From NCBI GenBank assembly GCA_003142815.1, contig PLNP01000027.1, positions 1-52,642 of the forward strand: a DNA stretch of 52,642 nucleotides. The letters are read 5' to 3'. The stretch comes from Rhodanobacteraceae bacterium. Its GTDB lineage: Bacteria > Pseudomonadota > Gammaproteobacteria > Xanthomonadales > Rhodanobacteraceae. Shown here piece by piece: positions 42,946-51,537 of the stretch. The notes beneath the pieces were generated by a model that saw only the letters and a list, made by a program, of their open reading frames with translations, was not told the origin of the DNA and searched no databases. How positions within the stretch are numbered: the stretch's first letter is position 1; every line of letters starts with the position of its first letter. A program made the position numbers and the translations under genes.

Positions 42946-43682
42946 TCAGAGCAGGGAGATTTCGCCCTTTGCGATAATCGGCCCGCTCGGCTTGCCGCCG
43001 GGGCCGCCGCCGGGCGGCTCGATGGTGACTGCTACGACCGTATTCGGTCCGAGTGCCGCGACGAGATTCCTCGGCACCACCACCGATTGGCCTTGAGCGG
43101 ATCGAGCAGGCCGAGCGAATGCGGCGAATCGCCTGGTGGAATCAGCCAGAGTTCCGCGACGCGACCTTTGGGAATCTCGACCGTCGTCGGTTGCACGACC
43201 ATCGTTCCATGGCGCGCATCGACGGTGGCGAGGAAGAGCGCCTTGCCGTCGTCCTGCACCATCTTCGCGACCATCGGCGCCTGCACCGGTAGCAGTGCGA
43301 GGCGCGGCGCCACGAACAATACAATGAGACTCGCCGCCGCCGCGGCGAACGCACCGGCGCTGAGCCAGCGCCAGAATGGCGTGCTTTGCCACAACGTCGG
43401 CCGATTCGCTGCAAACGGCGCTGGCTGATCGGCAGCCCCGATTCCGACTGCGGCGCGAACGCGCGGCCACAATGCGAACGGCGCCGGTACCAGTGCGATT
43501 TCGTCGATCAGCGGCATCAAGCGTGCTTCCCACGCGGTGATCTCGCGTGCGAACGTGGAGTCTTGCACGATACGGTTTTCCGCGGAGCGACGCTCGGCGG
43601 CAGTGAGCACGCCGAGTACGTATTCGGCTGCGATATCGGCCCGCTCCGGTGGTTCGTGTAGGGTGTCGGCGCGGGTGTTCAT
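42946..43682 (-). pseudogene. RskA-type anti-sigma factor, frameshifted
   Basis: From the ATG at 43682 the frame encodes an N-terminal zinc-free anti-sigma region (ADIAAEYVLGVLTAAERR), one membrane helix (WLSAGAFAAAAASLIVLFVA, about residue 106) and an RskA C-terminal domain (VAKMVQDDGKALFLATVD; KGRVAELWLIPPGDSPHSLGLLDPLKA). At about 43091-43093 the frame breaks. Restoring one missing G on the coding strand reads KGQSVVVPRNLVAALGPNTVVAVTIEP to a stop at 42946, the normal family ending with GEISLL. As sequenced, the protein would end wrongly near 43032. It is either a recent one-base deletion or a sequencing error. Confidence 0.82.
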
Positions 43683-43757
43683 CGTTCGAGGCACGCTTTC
43701 AGCCGCAGCAGGCCGCGGCGGATCCAGCTCTTGACGGTGCCGAGCGGCGAACCAAGG
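43679..43757 (-). pseudogene. ECF sigma factor, 3' end only
   Basis: About 25 codons (LGSPLGTVKSWIRRGLLRLKACLER and stop) match the end of sigma region 4 in ECF sigma factors. The stop overlaps the ATG of the anti-sigma gene by ATGA, the normal sigma/anti-sigma arrangement. Immediately upstream is the miaB stop codon (43761-43763), so more than 150 codons of the sigma gene have been lost, right up to miaB. Confidence 0.75.
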
Positions 43758-43760
43758 AAT

Positions 43761-45104
43761 TCAGGCGACCAGGTTTGCGTCGACGACGGTGCGGCCGCGC
43801 AGCGAGTTCGCCATCGCGTTGGTGACCGTCACGTCGACGAACTGCCCGATCAGGCGCGAATTGCCGAGGAAATTCATGTAGCGCATGTTCTCGGTGCGCC
43901 CCGCGAGTTCGGCCGGATCCCTGCGGCTCGGGCCTTCTACCAGGACGCGCTGCACGCTGCCGATCATCGCTTCGCTGATGCGTTTGGAGTTCGCGTTGAT
44001 CGCGGCCTGCAGGCGGGCGAGGCGTTCGTTCTTGACCGCGTCGGGTGTGTCGTCTTCGAGACTCGCGGCCGGCGTGCCGGGGCGCTTTGAATAGATGAAG
44101 GAAAAACTCTGGTCGAAGCCGATGTCATCGACGAGTTTCATGGTTTTCTCGAAATCCGCGTCGGTTTCGCCGGGGAAGCCCACGATGAAGTCGGAGGAAA
44201 TGGAAATGCCCGGCCGCACCGCGCGCAGTTTGCGCAGCTTCTGCTTGAATTCGAGCGCGGTGTAGCCGCGTTTCATCGCGGCGAGGATCCGGTCCGATCC
44301 GGACTGCACCGGCAGATGCAAATAGTTCGCGAGCTGCGGCACGTTCGCGTACGCGTCGATCAGCGAGTCGCTGAACTCCAGCGGATGCGAGGTCGTGAAA
44401 CGGATCCGGCCGATGCCGTCGATCTCGGCGATCGCGTGGATCAGAAGACCCAGGTCCGCGATCGAGCCGTCATGCATCGGTCCGCGGTACGCATTGACGT
44501 TCTGACCGAGCAGGTTGACCTCGCGCACATCCTGTTCGGCGAGTGTCGCGATCTCGGCGACGACATCGTCGAACGGCCGGCTGATCTCCTCGCCGCGCGT
44601 GTACGGCACCACGCAGAACGAGCAGTACTTCGAGCAGCCTTCCATGATCGACACGAACGCGGTCGGGCCTTCCGCGCGCGGCTCCGGCAGGCGATCGAAC
44701 TTCTCGATCTCGGGGAACGAGATGTCCACTTGCGGTTTGCCGGTCGCGCGTCTGGCGTCGATCAACTCGGGCAGGCGATGCAGGGTCTGCGGGCCGAACA
44801 CGATGTCGACGTACGGCGCGCGCTTGACGATCGCGTCGCCTTCCTGGCTCGCGACGCAGCCGCCGACGCCGATCACGACGGAGTCCTTGGTCTGCTTGAG
44901 TTCCTTCCAGCGACCCAGTTGACTGAACACCTTTTCCTGCGCCCGCTCACGGATCGAACAGGTGTTGATCAGGATGACGTCGGCCTCGGTCTCGTCCTGG
45001 GTCAGTTCCAGGCCGTGCGCGGCCTTGAGTACGTCGGCCATCTTGGCCGAGTCGTACTCGTTCATCTGGCAACCGTGGGTCTTGATGTAGAGCTTGCCGG
45101 TCAT
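43761..45104 (-). CDS. miaB: tRNA-2-methylthio-N6-dimethylallyladenosine synthase
   Basis: MiaB is a radical-SAM enzyme that adds a methylthio group to i6A37 of tRNAs. The 447-residue product has the N-terminal MTTase domain ([42 protein letters not shown]) with three Fe-S cysteines. It then has the radical-SAM CxxxCxxC motif in [53 protein letters not shown], and a C-terminal TRAM domain. The ATG at 45104 has AGGA upstream and fits the family. Confidence 0.97.
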   Translation of the reverse strand: MTGKLYIKTHGCQMNEYDSAKMADVLKAAHGLELTQDETEADVILINTCSIRERAQEKVFSQLGRWKELKQTKDSVVIGVGGCVASQEGDAIVKRAPYVDIVFGPQTLHRLPELIDARRATGKPQVDISFPEIEKFDRLPEPRAEGPTAFVSIMEGCSKYCSFCVVPYTRGEEISRPFDDVVAEIATLAEQDVREVNLLGQNVNAYRGPMHDGSIADLGLLIHAIAEIDGIGRIRFTTSHPLEFSDSLIDAYANVPQLANYLHLPVQSGSDRILAAMKRGYTALEFKQKLRKLRAVRPGISISSDFIVGFPGETDADFEKTMKLVDDIGFDQSFSFIYSKRPGTPAASLEDDTPDAVKNERLARLQAAINANSKRISEAMIGSVQRVLVEGPSRRDPAELAGRTENMRYMNFLGNSRLIGQFVDVTVTNAMANSLRGRTVVDANLVA

Positions 45105-45251
45105 GCGTCGAAATCCTGGGGAGTAGAGCGGTTTGCGGAACCGCTTGGGCACTTGATGTGCCGCCGCGGCCCACGCGGGTGCTTGTCGCGATCAACGTGG
45201 CGCGACCTTGCCGCGGCCGTTTGCTTGGCAACCGCGACAACATGCCCGATT

Positions 45252-45280
45252 TTGCAAATTACTCGGTGATCCAATAGTTT
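45252..45280 (+). promoter_or_regulatory. candidate promoter upstream of the transglycosylase gene
   Basis: TTGCAA (45252-45257), a 17-base spacer and TAGTTT (45275-45280) give a plausible sigma-70 promoter in the 294-bp spacer between miaB and the transglycosylase gene. The rest of the spacer is GC-rich with no clear feature. Confidence 0.4.
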
Positions 45281-45398
45281 ACGTGGTAAAACAGCGCGTC
45301 GCCAAGGAGACTGCCGAGGGAAGGCCCGGCGCGCAGCCGGGTGGCAGCGTGATCGAGGCGACGGAAACTTTGCGCCCGGAAAGGTTTCAATAGCGTCC

Positions 45399-46394
45399 AT
45401 GTCGCGTTTTCATTCCCTATTCGCCAGCGTCGTCCTGCTCGGCTTCGGACTTTCGTCCGTGGCATCGGGTGCGCGTGCCAGCGTGTTGTACAGGTGCGCA
45501 TCGAGCGATCACAGCATCGCGTACACGAGTACCACCAAGGGGTTCACGGGTTGCCGCGTGTACTCGGTCGATGTCGACCGCGCGCCGCAGAAACCGGCGC
45601 CGACGGCGTCCGTATCGACCGGCAAATGGGATTACCGGGAAAACGTGAAGGCTGCCGCAAAGCCTGATTTCTCCGCGACGGTAGCCGGCAGCGCAAGTAT
45701 TGCCGATGTCGCCGCGATCACGGTCGGTGTCGCGAGTACCGCACCGACCCTGGCGCCGGCGCCGGCCATCGACGCGGTTCCTGCCGTCGTCAAGCCATCG
45801 CCGCAGGTCACGACGAGCGCGCCTCCTGCGCCGAGGATCCTGCGCGGCGCCGTTTATAAAGTGCCGCGTGCGAACGGCATCACCGAATACACCAACATCA
45901 AGCCGGCTGGCGGCGGGTTCGCGGTGCTGTTTACCTATATTGCGACCTGCGTCGCCTGCGATATCCACTCGAAGATCAATTTTGCCCGCACCGCGCTGAA
46001 TCTCGACGCGTACCAGACCGAGATCGCGGCGGCCACGGCCGACTACGGCGTCGACAGTGCCTTGTTGCGCGCGGTGATCCACGCCGAATCGGCGTTCAAT
46101 CCGATGGCGATATCGAGCAAGGGCGCGCAGGGGTTGATGCAGTTGATGCCGGATACCGCCGGCGACCTCGGCGTCACCAATGCATTCGACGCCGCGCAAA
46201 ACATCCGCGGCGGCGCGCGCTATCTTGGAGAGCTGCTCAAGGACTTCAACGGTGACACGCAGCTCGCCACTGCCGCCTACAACGCGGGCCCCGCGGCAGT
46301 GCAGAAATATCACGGCGTGCCGCCGTACGACGAGACCCAGCTCTACGTGCAGCGCGTCGCGACATTGCGCGATCGCTATCAGAAAGCGCTGTAG
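45399..46394 (+). CDS. exported lytic transglycosylase (SLT domain)
   Basis: The 331-residue product has a signal peptide (FASVVLLGFGLSSVASGARA), two short cysteine-bearing DUF4124-like stretches (VLYRCASSDHSIAYTSTTKGFTGC; AVYKVPRANGITEYTN) and an Ala/Pro-rich linker. A C-terminal SLT domain follows: LLRAVIHAESAFNPMAISSKGAQGLMQLMP with the catalytic Glu in HAESAFNP, then AAYNAGPAAV. It cleaves peptidoglycan between MurNAc and GlcNAc, forming anhydro ends. A repeat inverted pair follows the gene. Confidence 0.92.
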   Translation: MSRFHSLFASVVLLGFGLSSVASGARASVLYRCASSDHSIAYTSTTKGFTGCRVYSVDVDRAPQKPAPTASVSTGKWDYRENVKAAAKPDFSATVAGSASIADVAAITVGVASTAPTLAPAPAIDAVPAVVKPSPQVTTSAPPAPRILRGAVYKVPRANGITEYTNIKPAGGGFAVLFTYIATCVACDIHSKINFARTALNLDAYQTEIAAATADYGVDSALLRAVIHAESAFNPMAISSKGAQGLMQLMPDTAGDLGVTNAFDAAQNIRGGARYLGELLKDFNGDTQLATAAYNAGPAAVQKYHGVPPYDETQLYVQRVATLRDRYQKAL

Positions 46395-46432
46395 GTCTTG
46401 AGGGCTGAGGGCTGGCGAAAGCTTCACCAGTT

Positions 46433-46517
46433 CGTCGTCCCGGCGAAAGCCGGGATCCAGCGTCTTCGCGGGGACATGCATGAAAGGCACTGGGTCCCGG
46501 CTTTCGCCGGGACGACG
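46433..46517. repeat. inverted pair of CCCGGCGAAAGCCGGG repeats
   Basis: CGTCGTCCCGGCGAAAGCCG with GGATCCAG (46433-46460) faces CTGGGTCCCGGCTTTCGCCG with GGACGACG (46490-46517) as near-perfect 28-bp arms around a 29-base loop. It lies between the convergent transglycosylase and protease genes, where it could act as a two-way terminator. Confidence 0.85.
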
Positions 46518-46547
46518 AGCATGTATTCTTTTCCCGATTCCCGGCCT

Positions 46548-47747
46548 TCAGGCCCCGGTCGTACTGGGCGCCGGCCGTTGCACCAGGATCACATCGGCTG
46601 CGAATGGCAGGTTGTCGCGCAGGCCTTCGAGGCGCACCTTGGTCCCCGGCGCGAGCGCCGCTTCACGGTTGCGCAGGTCAATCTGGTCGATGATCGCCGT
46701 GCCGTCGATCTTCAGCAGCAGGTCGCCCGGTTGCAGGTTGGCTTGCGCGGCCGGGCTCTCTGCCGTTACGCGCACGACCACGACGCCTTGCTGCCGTGAA
46801 GTCGCGCCGTTGGCGGGTGGGATGTCGGCGTAGTCGGCGCCGATCCAGCCGCGGATCACGCGGCCGTGCTTGATGATCTGGTCGAGCACCGCCTTTGCGG
46901 TACGCACCGGAATTGCAAAACCGATGCCCTCGGCGCCCTGGGTATAGGCGCCGCGCCCATCCGCGGTCGGGGTGCGCGGATAGATCGCGGTGTTGATGCC
47001 GATCAGTTCGCCGAGCGCGTTGACCAGCGCGCCGCCGGAATTGCCGGCGTTGATCGCGGCGTCGGTCTGGATGAAATCCTCGTAGGCCGACATCTTGAGC
47101 TGGCGTCCGGTGGCGCTGACGATGCCCATCGTGACCGTTTTGCCGAGTCCGACCGGGTTGCCGATCGCGAGCACGACGTCACCGACGCCCGCGCTTGCGT
47201 CGTCCGGCACCGCGATCGCGGGCAGATTCGAGGCGCTGATCTTCAGCACCGCCAAGTCGGTTTCCACGTCGGTACCGATCACCTGCGCCTGCGCGACGCG
47301 GCCATCGTCGAGCAACACCTGGATGTCGTCCGCGCCGTTGATCACATGGTTGTTGGTCAGCACGTAACCATCCGAGCTGAAGATCACGCCGGAACCGAGG
47401 CTCTGGTCGCGGCGCTTCATGATCGGCCCCGGCACGACACCCAGCAGGCGCTGCGTCAGCGGGTCCGGGATCTGGTAGATACGGCGGAACGTGGTGATCT
47501 TGTTGGCGTAGATATTGACGACCGCAGGCGACGCGCGCGCAACCGCATCGGCGTAGGAAAACGGAGCGTGGCGCGATGCCGCAGTAGCGCCCTCTACGTG
47601 TGCGGCATCGGTGCGGGCGTTGCCGGCGGTGCCGCGCAGGTGTCCGATCAGCGCTGGCGCGAACACGCTGAGCACGAACGCGGCGGCGAGCCCGATCACG
47701 GCGCAGCGGACGACGAAGGTGACGATGTTATAGGTGCGGCTGCGCAT
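46548..47747 (-). CDS. DegS/DegQ-like periplasmic serine protease with one PDZ domain
   Basis: The 399-residue product has an N-terminal membrane anchor (FVVRCAVIGLAAAFVLSVFA), a trypsin-like domain with catalytic His in TNNHVI, Asp in TDLAVLK and Ser in NAGNSGGALVN, and one PDZ domain (VVVVRVTAESPAAQANLQPGDLLLKIDG). One PDZ plus an uncleaved anchor fits DegS/AlgW, which starts envelope-stress sigma-E signalling, but rseA is not in view. It is divergent from petA and convergent with the transglycosylase gene. Confidence 0.92.
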   Translation of the reverse strand: MRSRTYNIVTFVVRCAVIGLAAAFVLSVFAPALIGHLRGTAGNARTDAAHVEGATAASRHAPFSYADAVARASPAVVNIYANKITTFRRIYQIPDPLTQRLLGVVPGPIMKRRDQSLGSGVIFSSDGYVLTNNHVINGADDIQVLLDDGRVAQAQVIGTDVETDLAVLKISASNLPAIAVPDDASAGVGDVVLAIGNPVGLGKTVTMGIVSATGRQLKMSAYEDFIQTDAAINAGNSGGALVNALGELIGINTAIYPRTPTADGRGAYTQGAEGIGFAIPVRTAKAVLDQIIKHGRVIRGWIGADYADIPPANGATSRQQGVVVVRVTAESPAAQANLQPGDLLLKIDGTAIIDQIDLRNREAALAPGTKVRLEGLRDNLPFAADVILVQRPAPSTTGA

Positions 47748-48194
47748 GAGTGTGTTCGTGTTGTTGGCGGCGTTTCAGTCTGCGCGAGCGGGCCGCGCTC
47801 GATCGTTGGGATGGGGCGGCGTCATCCGCACGCGAGCCGATGGCTTCGATTGTGCGGTGCAAGGCCGTTCGTTAAACTAACACGATTTCGGGCTCGCCCT
47901 GATGGGGGCGCTGCAAGGTCGACGCGGACTTCCAGCTTCCCCAAGCCCCAGTGCGTGTCCGGTCAGGACTCCGCCGAATCAGGCACTTGCGCGCAAGGCG
48001 CGTGGGTGCCGCACGGATGTATCGCAGCTTCGGCTTGCGCATTTGTCGTGGTGTCGTGCGCGAGTTTTATCTTGCGAGCAACGGCTGGCGACATGGATGG
48101 TGGCTGTTGCGTCGGATCGATTGAGGTATATCGCGGCCGTTCATGGCGCGATCTTTTGCAACGTTTTCTCTGAAGTTTTGCGGCGGAGTGCTGG
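47748..48194. other. 447-bp divergent spacer between degS-like and petA genes
   Basis: No gene or strong promoter box is evident. The region must hold promoters for both flanking operons. A GGAG ribosome-binding site lies six bases ahead of petA. AT-rich patches occur near 47872 (GTTAAACTAACACGATTT) and 48051-48075. Confidence 0.4.
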
Positions 48195-48797
48195 ATGGCA
48201 AACGATGTTGTGGTGGACAAGGGGCGCCGTCGATTCCTGACCGCGACGACCTCGGTCGTTGGTGGTGCGGGCGTCGTGCTGGCGGCGATTCCCTTCGTCA
48301 AGTCGTGGGAGCCGAGCGCGGCGGCGAAATCGGCGGGTGCGCCGGTGCTGGCCGATATCGGCAAGATCGAAGCGGGCCAGAAGGTCACCTTCGCATGGCG
48401 TGGTCTGCCGGTGTTCGTGGTCAACCGGACCAAGGCGCAGCTTGATGCGCTCACCGGCAATGATTCGCGGCTCAAGGATCCCAAGTCAGAGAATACCGAG
48501 CAACAACCGAAATACGCACAGAACGAGCAGCGTTCGATCAAGCCGGAATGGCTGGTCGTGACCGGTATCTGCACGCATCTGGGTTGCGTTCCGGATTTCT
48601 TTCCGGAGCTCAAGCCCGAGCCGTTCGATCCGGACTGGAAGGGCGGTTTTTTCTGCCCCTGCCACAAATCGCGCTATGACCTGTCCGGTCGCGTCTTCGA
48701 TGGCGTGCCGGCGCCGGACAACCTCGCCGTGCCGCCCTACAACTTCGTCGACGACACGCACATCCTGATCGGCGTGAACCCGGGAGAGACGGCGTAA
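48195..48797 (+). CDS. petA: ubiquinol-cytochrome c reductase Rieske iron-sulfur subunit
   Basis: The 200-residue product has a twin-arginine-type N-terminus (GRRRFLTATTSVVGGAGVVLAAIPFV) that anchors it, and the Rieske cluster motifs CTHLGC and CPCHKSRYD with two Cys and two His ligands. It carries electrons from ubiquinol to cytochrome c1 in the bc1 complex. The ATG at 48195 has GGAG upstream. Its stop shares a base with the petB start (TAATG). Confidence 0.97.
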   Translation: MANDVVVDKGRRRFLTATTSVVGGAGVVLAAIPFVKSWEPSAAAKSAGAPVLADIGKIEAGQKVTFAWRGLPVFVVNRTKAQLDALTGNDSRLKDPKSENTEQQPKYAQNEQRSIKPEWLVVTGICTHLGCVPDFFPELKPEPFDPDWKGGFFCPCHKSRYDLSGRVFDGVPAPDNLAVPPYNFVDDTHILIGVNPGETA

Positions 48798-50161
48798 TGG
48801 CAACCGCGATGACCCGTGTCCACCCGAACAACGCTGTGCTCGGCTGGATCGAAGACCGCCTGCCGATCTTATCGTTCCTGTCCTCGCACACCAGCGGCTA
48901 CTACGCACCGAAGAATTTCAATTTCTGGTACTACTTCGGTTCGCTCGCGCTGCTCGTGCTGGTCAACCAGATCCTGACCGGCATCTTTCTCACCATGAAC
49001 TACAAACCGAACGCGGCGGAAGCCTTCGCGTCGGTCGAGTACATCATGCGTGACGTCGAATGGGGCTGGTTGATCCGCTACATGCATTCGACCGGCGCGT
49101 CGCTGTTCTTCGTCGTCGTCTACCTGCACATGTTTCGCGGTGTGATGTACGGCTCGTTCAAGAAGCCGCGCGAACTGGTCTGGCTGCTCGGCATGCTGAT
49201 CTTCCTCGTGCTGATGGCCGAGGCGTTCATGGGCTACGTGCTGCCGTGGGGCAACATGTCGTTCTGGGGCGCCAAGGTGATCATCTCGCTGTTCGGCGCG
49301 GTGCCGGTGATCGGTGACGCGCTGGTGCAGTGGATCATGGGCGATTACCTGCCCGCCGACGCGACCTTGAACCGCTTCTTCGCGCTGCACGTGATCGCCT
49401 TGCCGCTGGTCTTGTTGCTGCTCGTCGTGCTGCATCTGGCCGCGCTGCACGAGGTCGGCTCGAACAACCCGGACGGCGTCGAGATCAAGCAGACGAAGAA
49501 GCCGGACGGCACGCCGCTCGACGGCATCGCGTTCCATCCGTACTACACGGTCAAGGACATCTTCGGCACCGGCGTCTTCTTGTTGATCGCCGCGTTCATC
49601 ATCTTCTACGCGCCGACCTTCGGCGGCTGGTTCCTCGAGCACGACAACTTCATTCCGGCCAACAACCTGGTGACGCCTTCGCACATCAAGCCGGTCTGGT
49701 ACTTCACGCCGTTCTACGCGATCGTGCGCATGATCCCGGCCAAGCTGCCGGGCGTGATCGCGATGTTCGGGTCGATCGTGCTGCTGTTCTTCTTCCCGTG
49801 GATAGATCGCGGCCCGGTCAAGTCGATCCGTTACCGCGGACTCGGCTACAAGATCGCGCTGGCCCTGTTCGTGTTGTCCTTCATCATGCTCGGCGCGGTC
49901 GGTGCCGGAGTCACCACCGAAGTGATTCCGGAATGGTTCGGCGCGAATGCGGACCTGACCACGATCGAGAACCTGTTTGGCCGGTTCTGGACGCTCGTCT
50001 ACTTCGGTTTCTTCGTGTTTCTCTGGGCTTACACGCATTTCGGCTTCGAGAAGACCAAGCCGGTGCCAGACCGGATTCAACTGCGAAGTGGAGCACGTTT
50101 GAAGGAGACGTCAGACACCCGCTGGGGTGTGCGCAAGCCTAGCCGTTTTCGGGTTGGTTGA
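48797..50161 (+). CDS. petB: ubiquinol-cytochrome c reductase cytochrome b, with IS-derived tail
   Basis: Cytochrome b holds two hemes and both quinone sites of the bc1 complex. The product has eight predicted helices, the His ligands in RYMHSTGASLFF with VVYLHMFRG and in FALHVIALPLVLLLLVVLHLAALHEVG, and PVWYFTPFY in the Qo region. The native protein appears to end near KTKPVPDR (about residue 426). From there the frame runs into the terminal repeat of an IS30-type remnant and gains about 27 residues (IQLRSGARLKETS to SRFRVG) before an IS-derived stop. The tail is cytoplasmic and may be harmless. Confidence 0.95.
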   Translation: MATAMTRVHPNNAVLGWIEDRLPILSFLSSHTSGYYAPKNFNFWYYFGSLALLVLVNQILTGIFLTMNYKPNAAEAFASVEYIMRDVEWGWLIRYMHSTGASLFFVVVYLHMFRGVMYGSFKKPRELVWLLGMLIFLVLMAEAFMGYVLPWGNMSFWGAKVIISLFGAVPVIGDALVQWIMGDYLPADATLNRFFALHVIALPLVLLLLVVLHLAALHEVGSNNPDGVEIKQTKKPDGTPLDGIAFHPYYTVKDIFGTGVFLLIAAFIIFYAPTFGGWFLEHDNFIPANNLVTPSHIKPVWYFTPFYAIVRMIPAKLPGVIAMFGSIVLLFFFPWIDRGPVKSIRYRGLGYKIALALFVLSFIMLGAVGAGVTTEVIPEWFGANADLTTIENLFGRFWTLVYFGFFVFLWAYTHFGFEKTKPVPDRIQLRSGARLKETSDTRWGVRKPSRFRVG

Positions 50162-50608
50162 GCTTGTCTTCGATCTGTTGAAGTTTCGCGTCCGTGTAGG
50201 CACTGAGGTCGCAGCCCTTCACCGTTGCCAGCAATCTGCTCGGGACTCCATCCTTCGGCCTGACACGTTTCCACGGCCTGCCACTGGTCCTCGCCGATCC
50301 GCGGCCTCGCGCTCCCCGCGTGTCGGCGTTGTGTGCTCTGCCGATGCGCCTTGTGCGCATCATAAGTGTGCTCGCCGGCATTGCGACGAAGCTCATGACA
50401 GATGGTATGGTGCTCGGGTCTCGCTCCACCTGCACGGCGATCTCACGCGAGGAGAATCCTGCGTGGTGCAGGTGCTGAATCTGGTAGCGGTCGTACTGGT
50501 TCAGGTGCGCGTAGCTCATGTGCAGTTCCACTTGGCGGTGAAGCTGCGCAGGTTACTGCACCTGGGCCACTTCACTGCATCGGGTGCTGCACTTCAGAAT
50601 TGAATCCG
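50072..50608 (-). mobile_element. internally deleted IS30-family element in the pet operon
   Basis: The element is 537 bp with imperfect 25-bp terminal inverted repeats: CGGATTCAACTGCGAAGTGG with AGCAC at 50072-50096, and its counterpart at 50584-50608, differing at about four positions. Between them is a transposase gene that keeps its N- and C-terminal parts but not the DDE catalytic core. No target duplication could be recognised with confidence. It lies exactly between petB and petC. Confidence 0.82.
50077..50519 (-). pseudogene. IS30-family transposase, internally deleted and frameshifted
   Basis: The N-terminus MSYAHLNQYDRYQIQHLHHAG with REIAVQVERDPSTI is the IS30 helix-turn-helix. After a shift near 50400 another frame reads the expected ARPRIGEDQWQAVETCQAEGWSPEQIAG. 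The sequence then jumps to the C-terminal part, KGCDLSAYTDAKLQQIEDKLNQ, and, after another shift, PTRKRLGLRTPQRV to a stop inside the left inverted repeat. About 180 residues of catalytic domain are missing. Not functional. Confidence 0.8.
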
Positions 50609-50628
50609 CCCGGACCGGGTAACGATGC

Positions 50629-51402
50629 ATGACTAACGCGATGACCACCAAGACACGGGACACCACGATATTCGCCAAGCTCGCTGCGTTGTTGCTGGTC
50701 GGTCTGATGATGATCGGCACGGCCGCTGCATCCGAAGAGGCGGGCCTTGAAGCCGCGAACGTTCGCCTCGACGATGTTGCGTCGATGAAGCGCGGTGCGC
50801 GCCTGTTCTTCAACTACTGCTCGGGCTGCCATTCGCTGGAGTACCTGCGCTACTCGCGCCTGGCCGAGGATCTCAAACTCGATCCGAAAGACGTCGAGAA
50901 GAACCTCGTGTTCAACGGCGCCAGGATCGGCGATCACGCGATCAGCCACATGCCGGCGGACAAGGCCGCGACATGGTTCGGCAAGGCACCACCGGACTTG
51001 TCGCTGGAAGCGCGTGCCCGCGGTTCGGACTGGATCTACAACTACCTCAAGTCGTTCTATCTCGATCCGGCGCGCCCGCTTGGCTGGAACAACAACGTGT
51101 TCGAGAACGCCTCGATGCCGAACGTGCTGTGGGAGCTGCAGGGTCTGCAAGTCGCCGAGCAGGTACCGGCCGAAGCCGGCCACGACGCCACGATCGGCAA
51201 GCTCGAACTCAAGACGCCGGGCCAGCAGACGCCGGCGCAGTTCGACCAGACCGTTCGCGATCTCACCGCATTCCTGCAATACGCGGGCGAACCGGCGGCG
51301 CTGCAGCGCGAATCAATGGGCATCTGGGTGCTGCTCTATCTGGCGTTCTTCACACTCATCGCGTACCTGCTCAAGCTCGAATTCTGGAAGGACGTGCATT
51401 GA
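50629..51402 (+). CDS. petC: ubiquinol-cytochrome c reductase cytochrome c1
   Basis: The 257-residue product has a signal peptide (LAALLLVGLMMIGTAAA), the heme-attachment motif CSGCH (about residue 64), a methionine-containing SMPNVLWELQG region for the axial ligand, and a C-terminal membrane anchor (IWVLLYLAFFTLIAYLLKL). It delivers electrons to soluble cytochrome c. The ATG at 50629 lies 21 bases past the IS30 remnant, so its leader is IS-adjacent and it no longer overlaps or abuts petB. Confidence 0.96.
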   Translation: MTNAMTTKTRDTTIFAKLAALLLVGLMMIGTAAASEEAGLEAANVRLDDVASMKRGARLFFNYCSGCHSLEYLRYSRLAEDLKLDPKDVEKNLVFNGARIGDHAISHMPADKAATWFGKAPPDLSLEARARGSDWIYNYLKSFYLDPARPLGWNNNVFENASMPNVLWELQGLQVAEQVPAEAGHDATIGKLELKTPGQQTPAQFDQTVRDLTAFLQYAGEPAALQRESMGIWVLLYLAFFTLIAYLLKLEFWKDVH

Positions 51403-51537
51403 TGCGCGCAGGTTGGCGATCACTGAGTGTCCGTCAACCCGGCGGCCCCGCCGTGGCACCGCTAGGCGCCAACCGACGTGCGTAGTACATTGCGGCGCCA
51501 GGGCCTTGCTCCGCCCGGGGTGGAGGGGGATTCCAGA

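Noticed and set aside
46433-46517. Inverted repeats considered as CRISPR repeats or IS ends
   Set aside because: There is a single inverted pair without spacers or transposase; it is a dispersed intergenic repeat.
48869-50080. Minus-strand open frame of 403 codons opposite petB
   Set aside because: Composition is His/Asp/Arg/Gln repetitive, typical of antisense to membrane helices; petB is certain.
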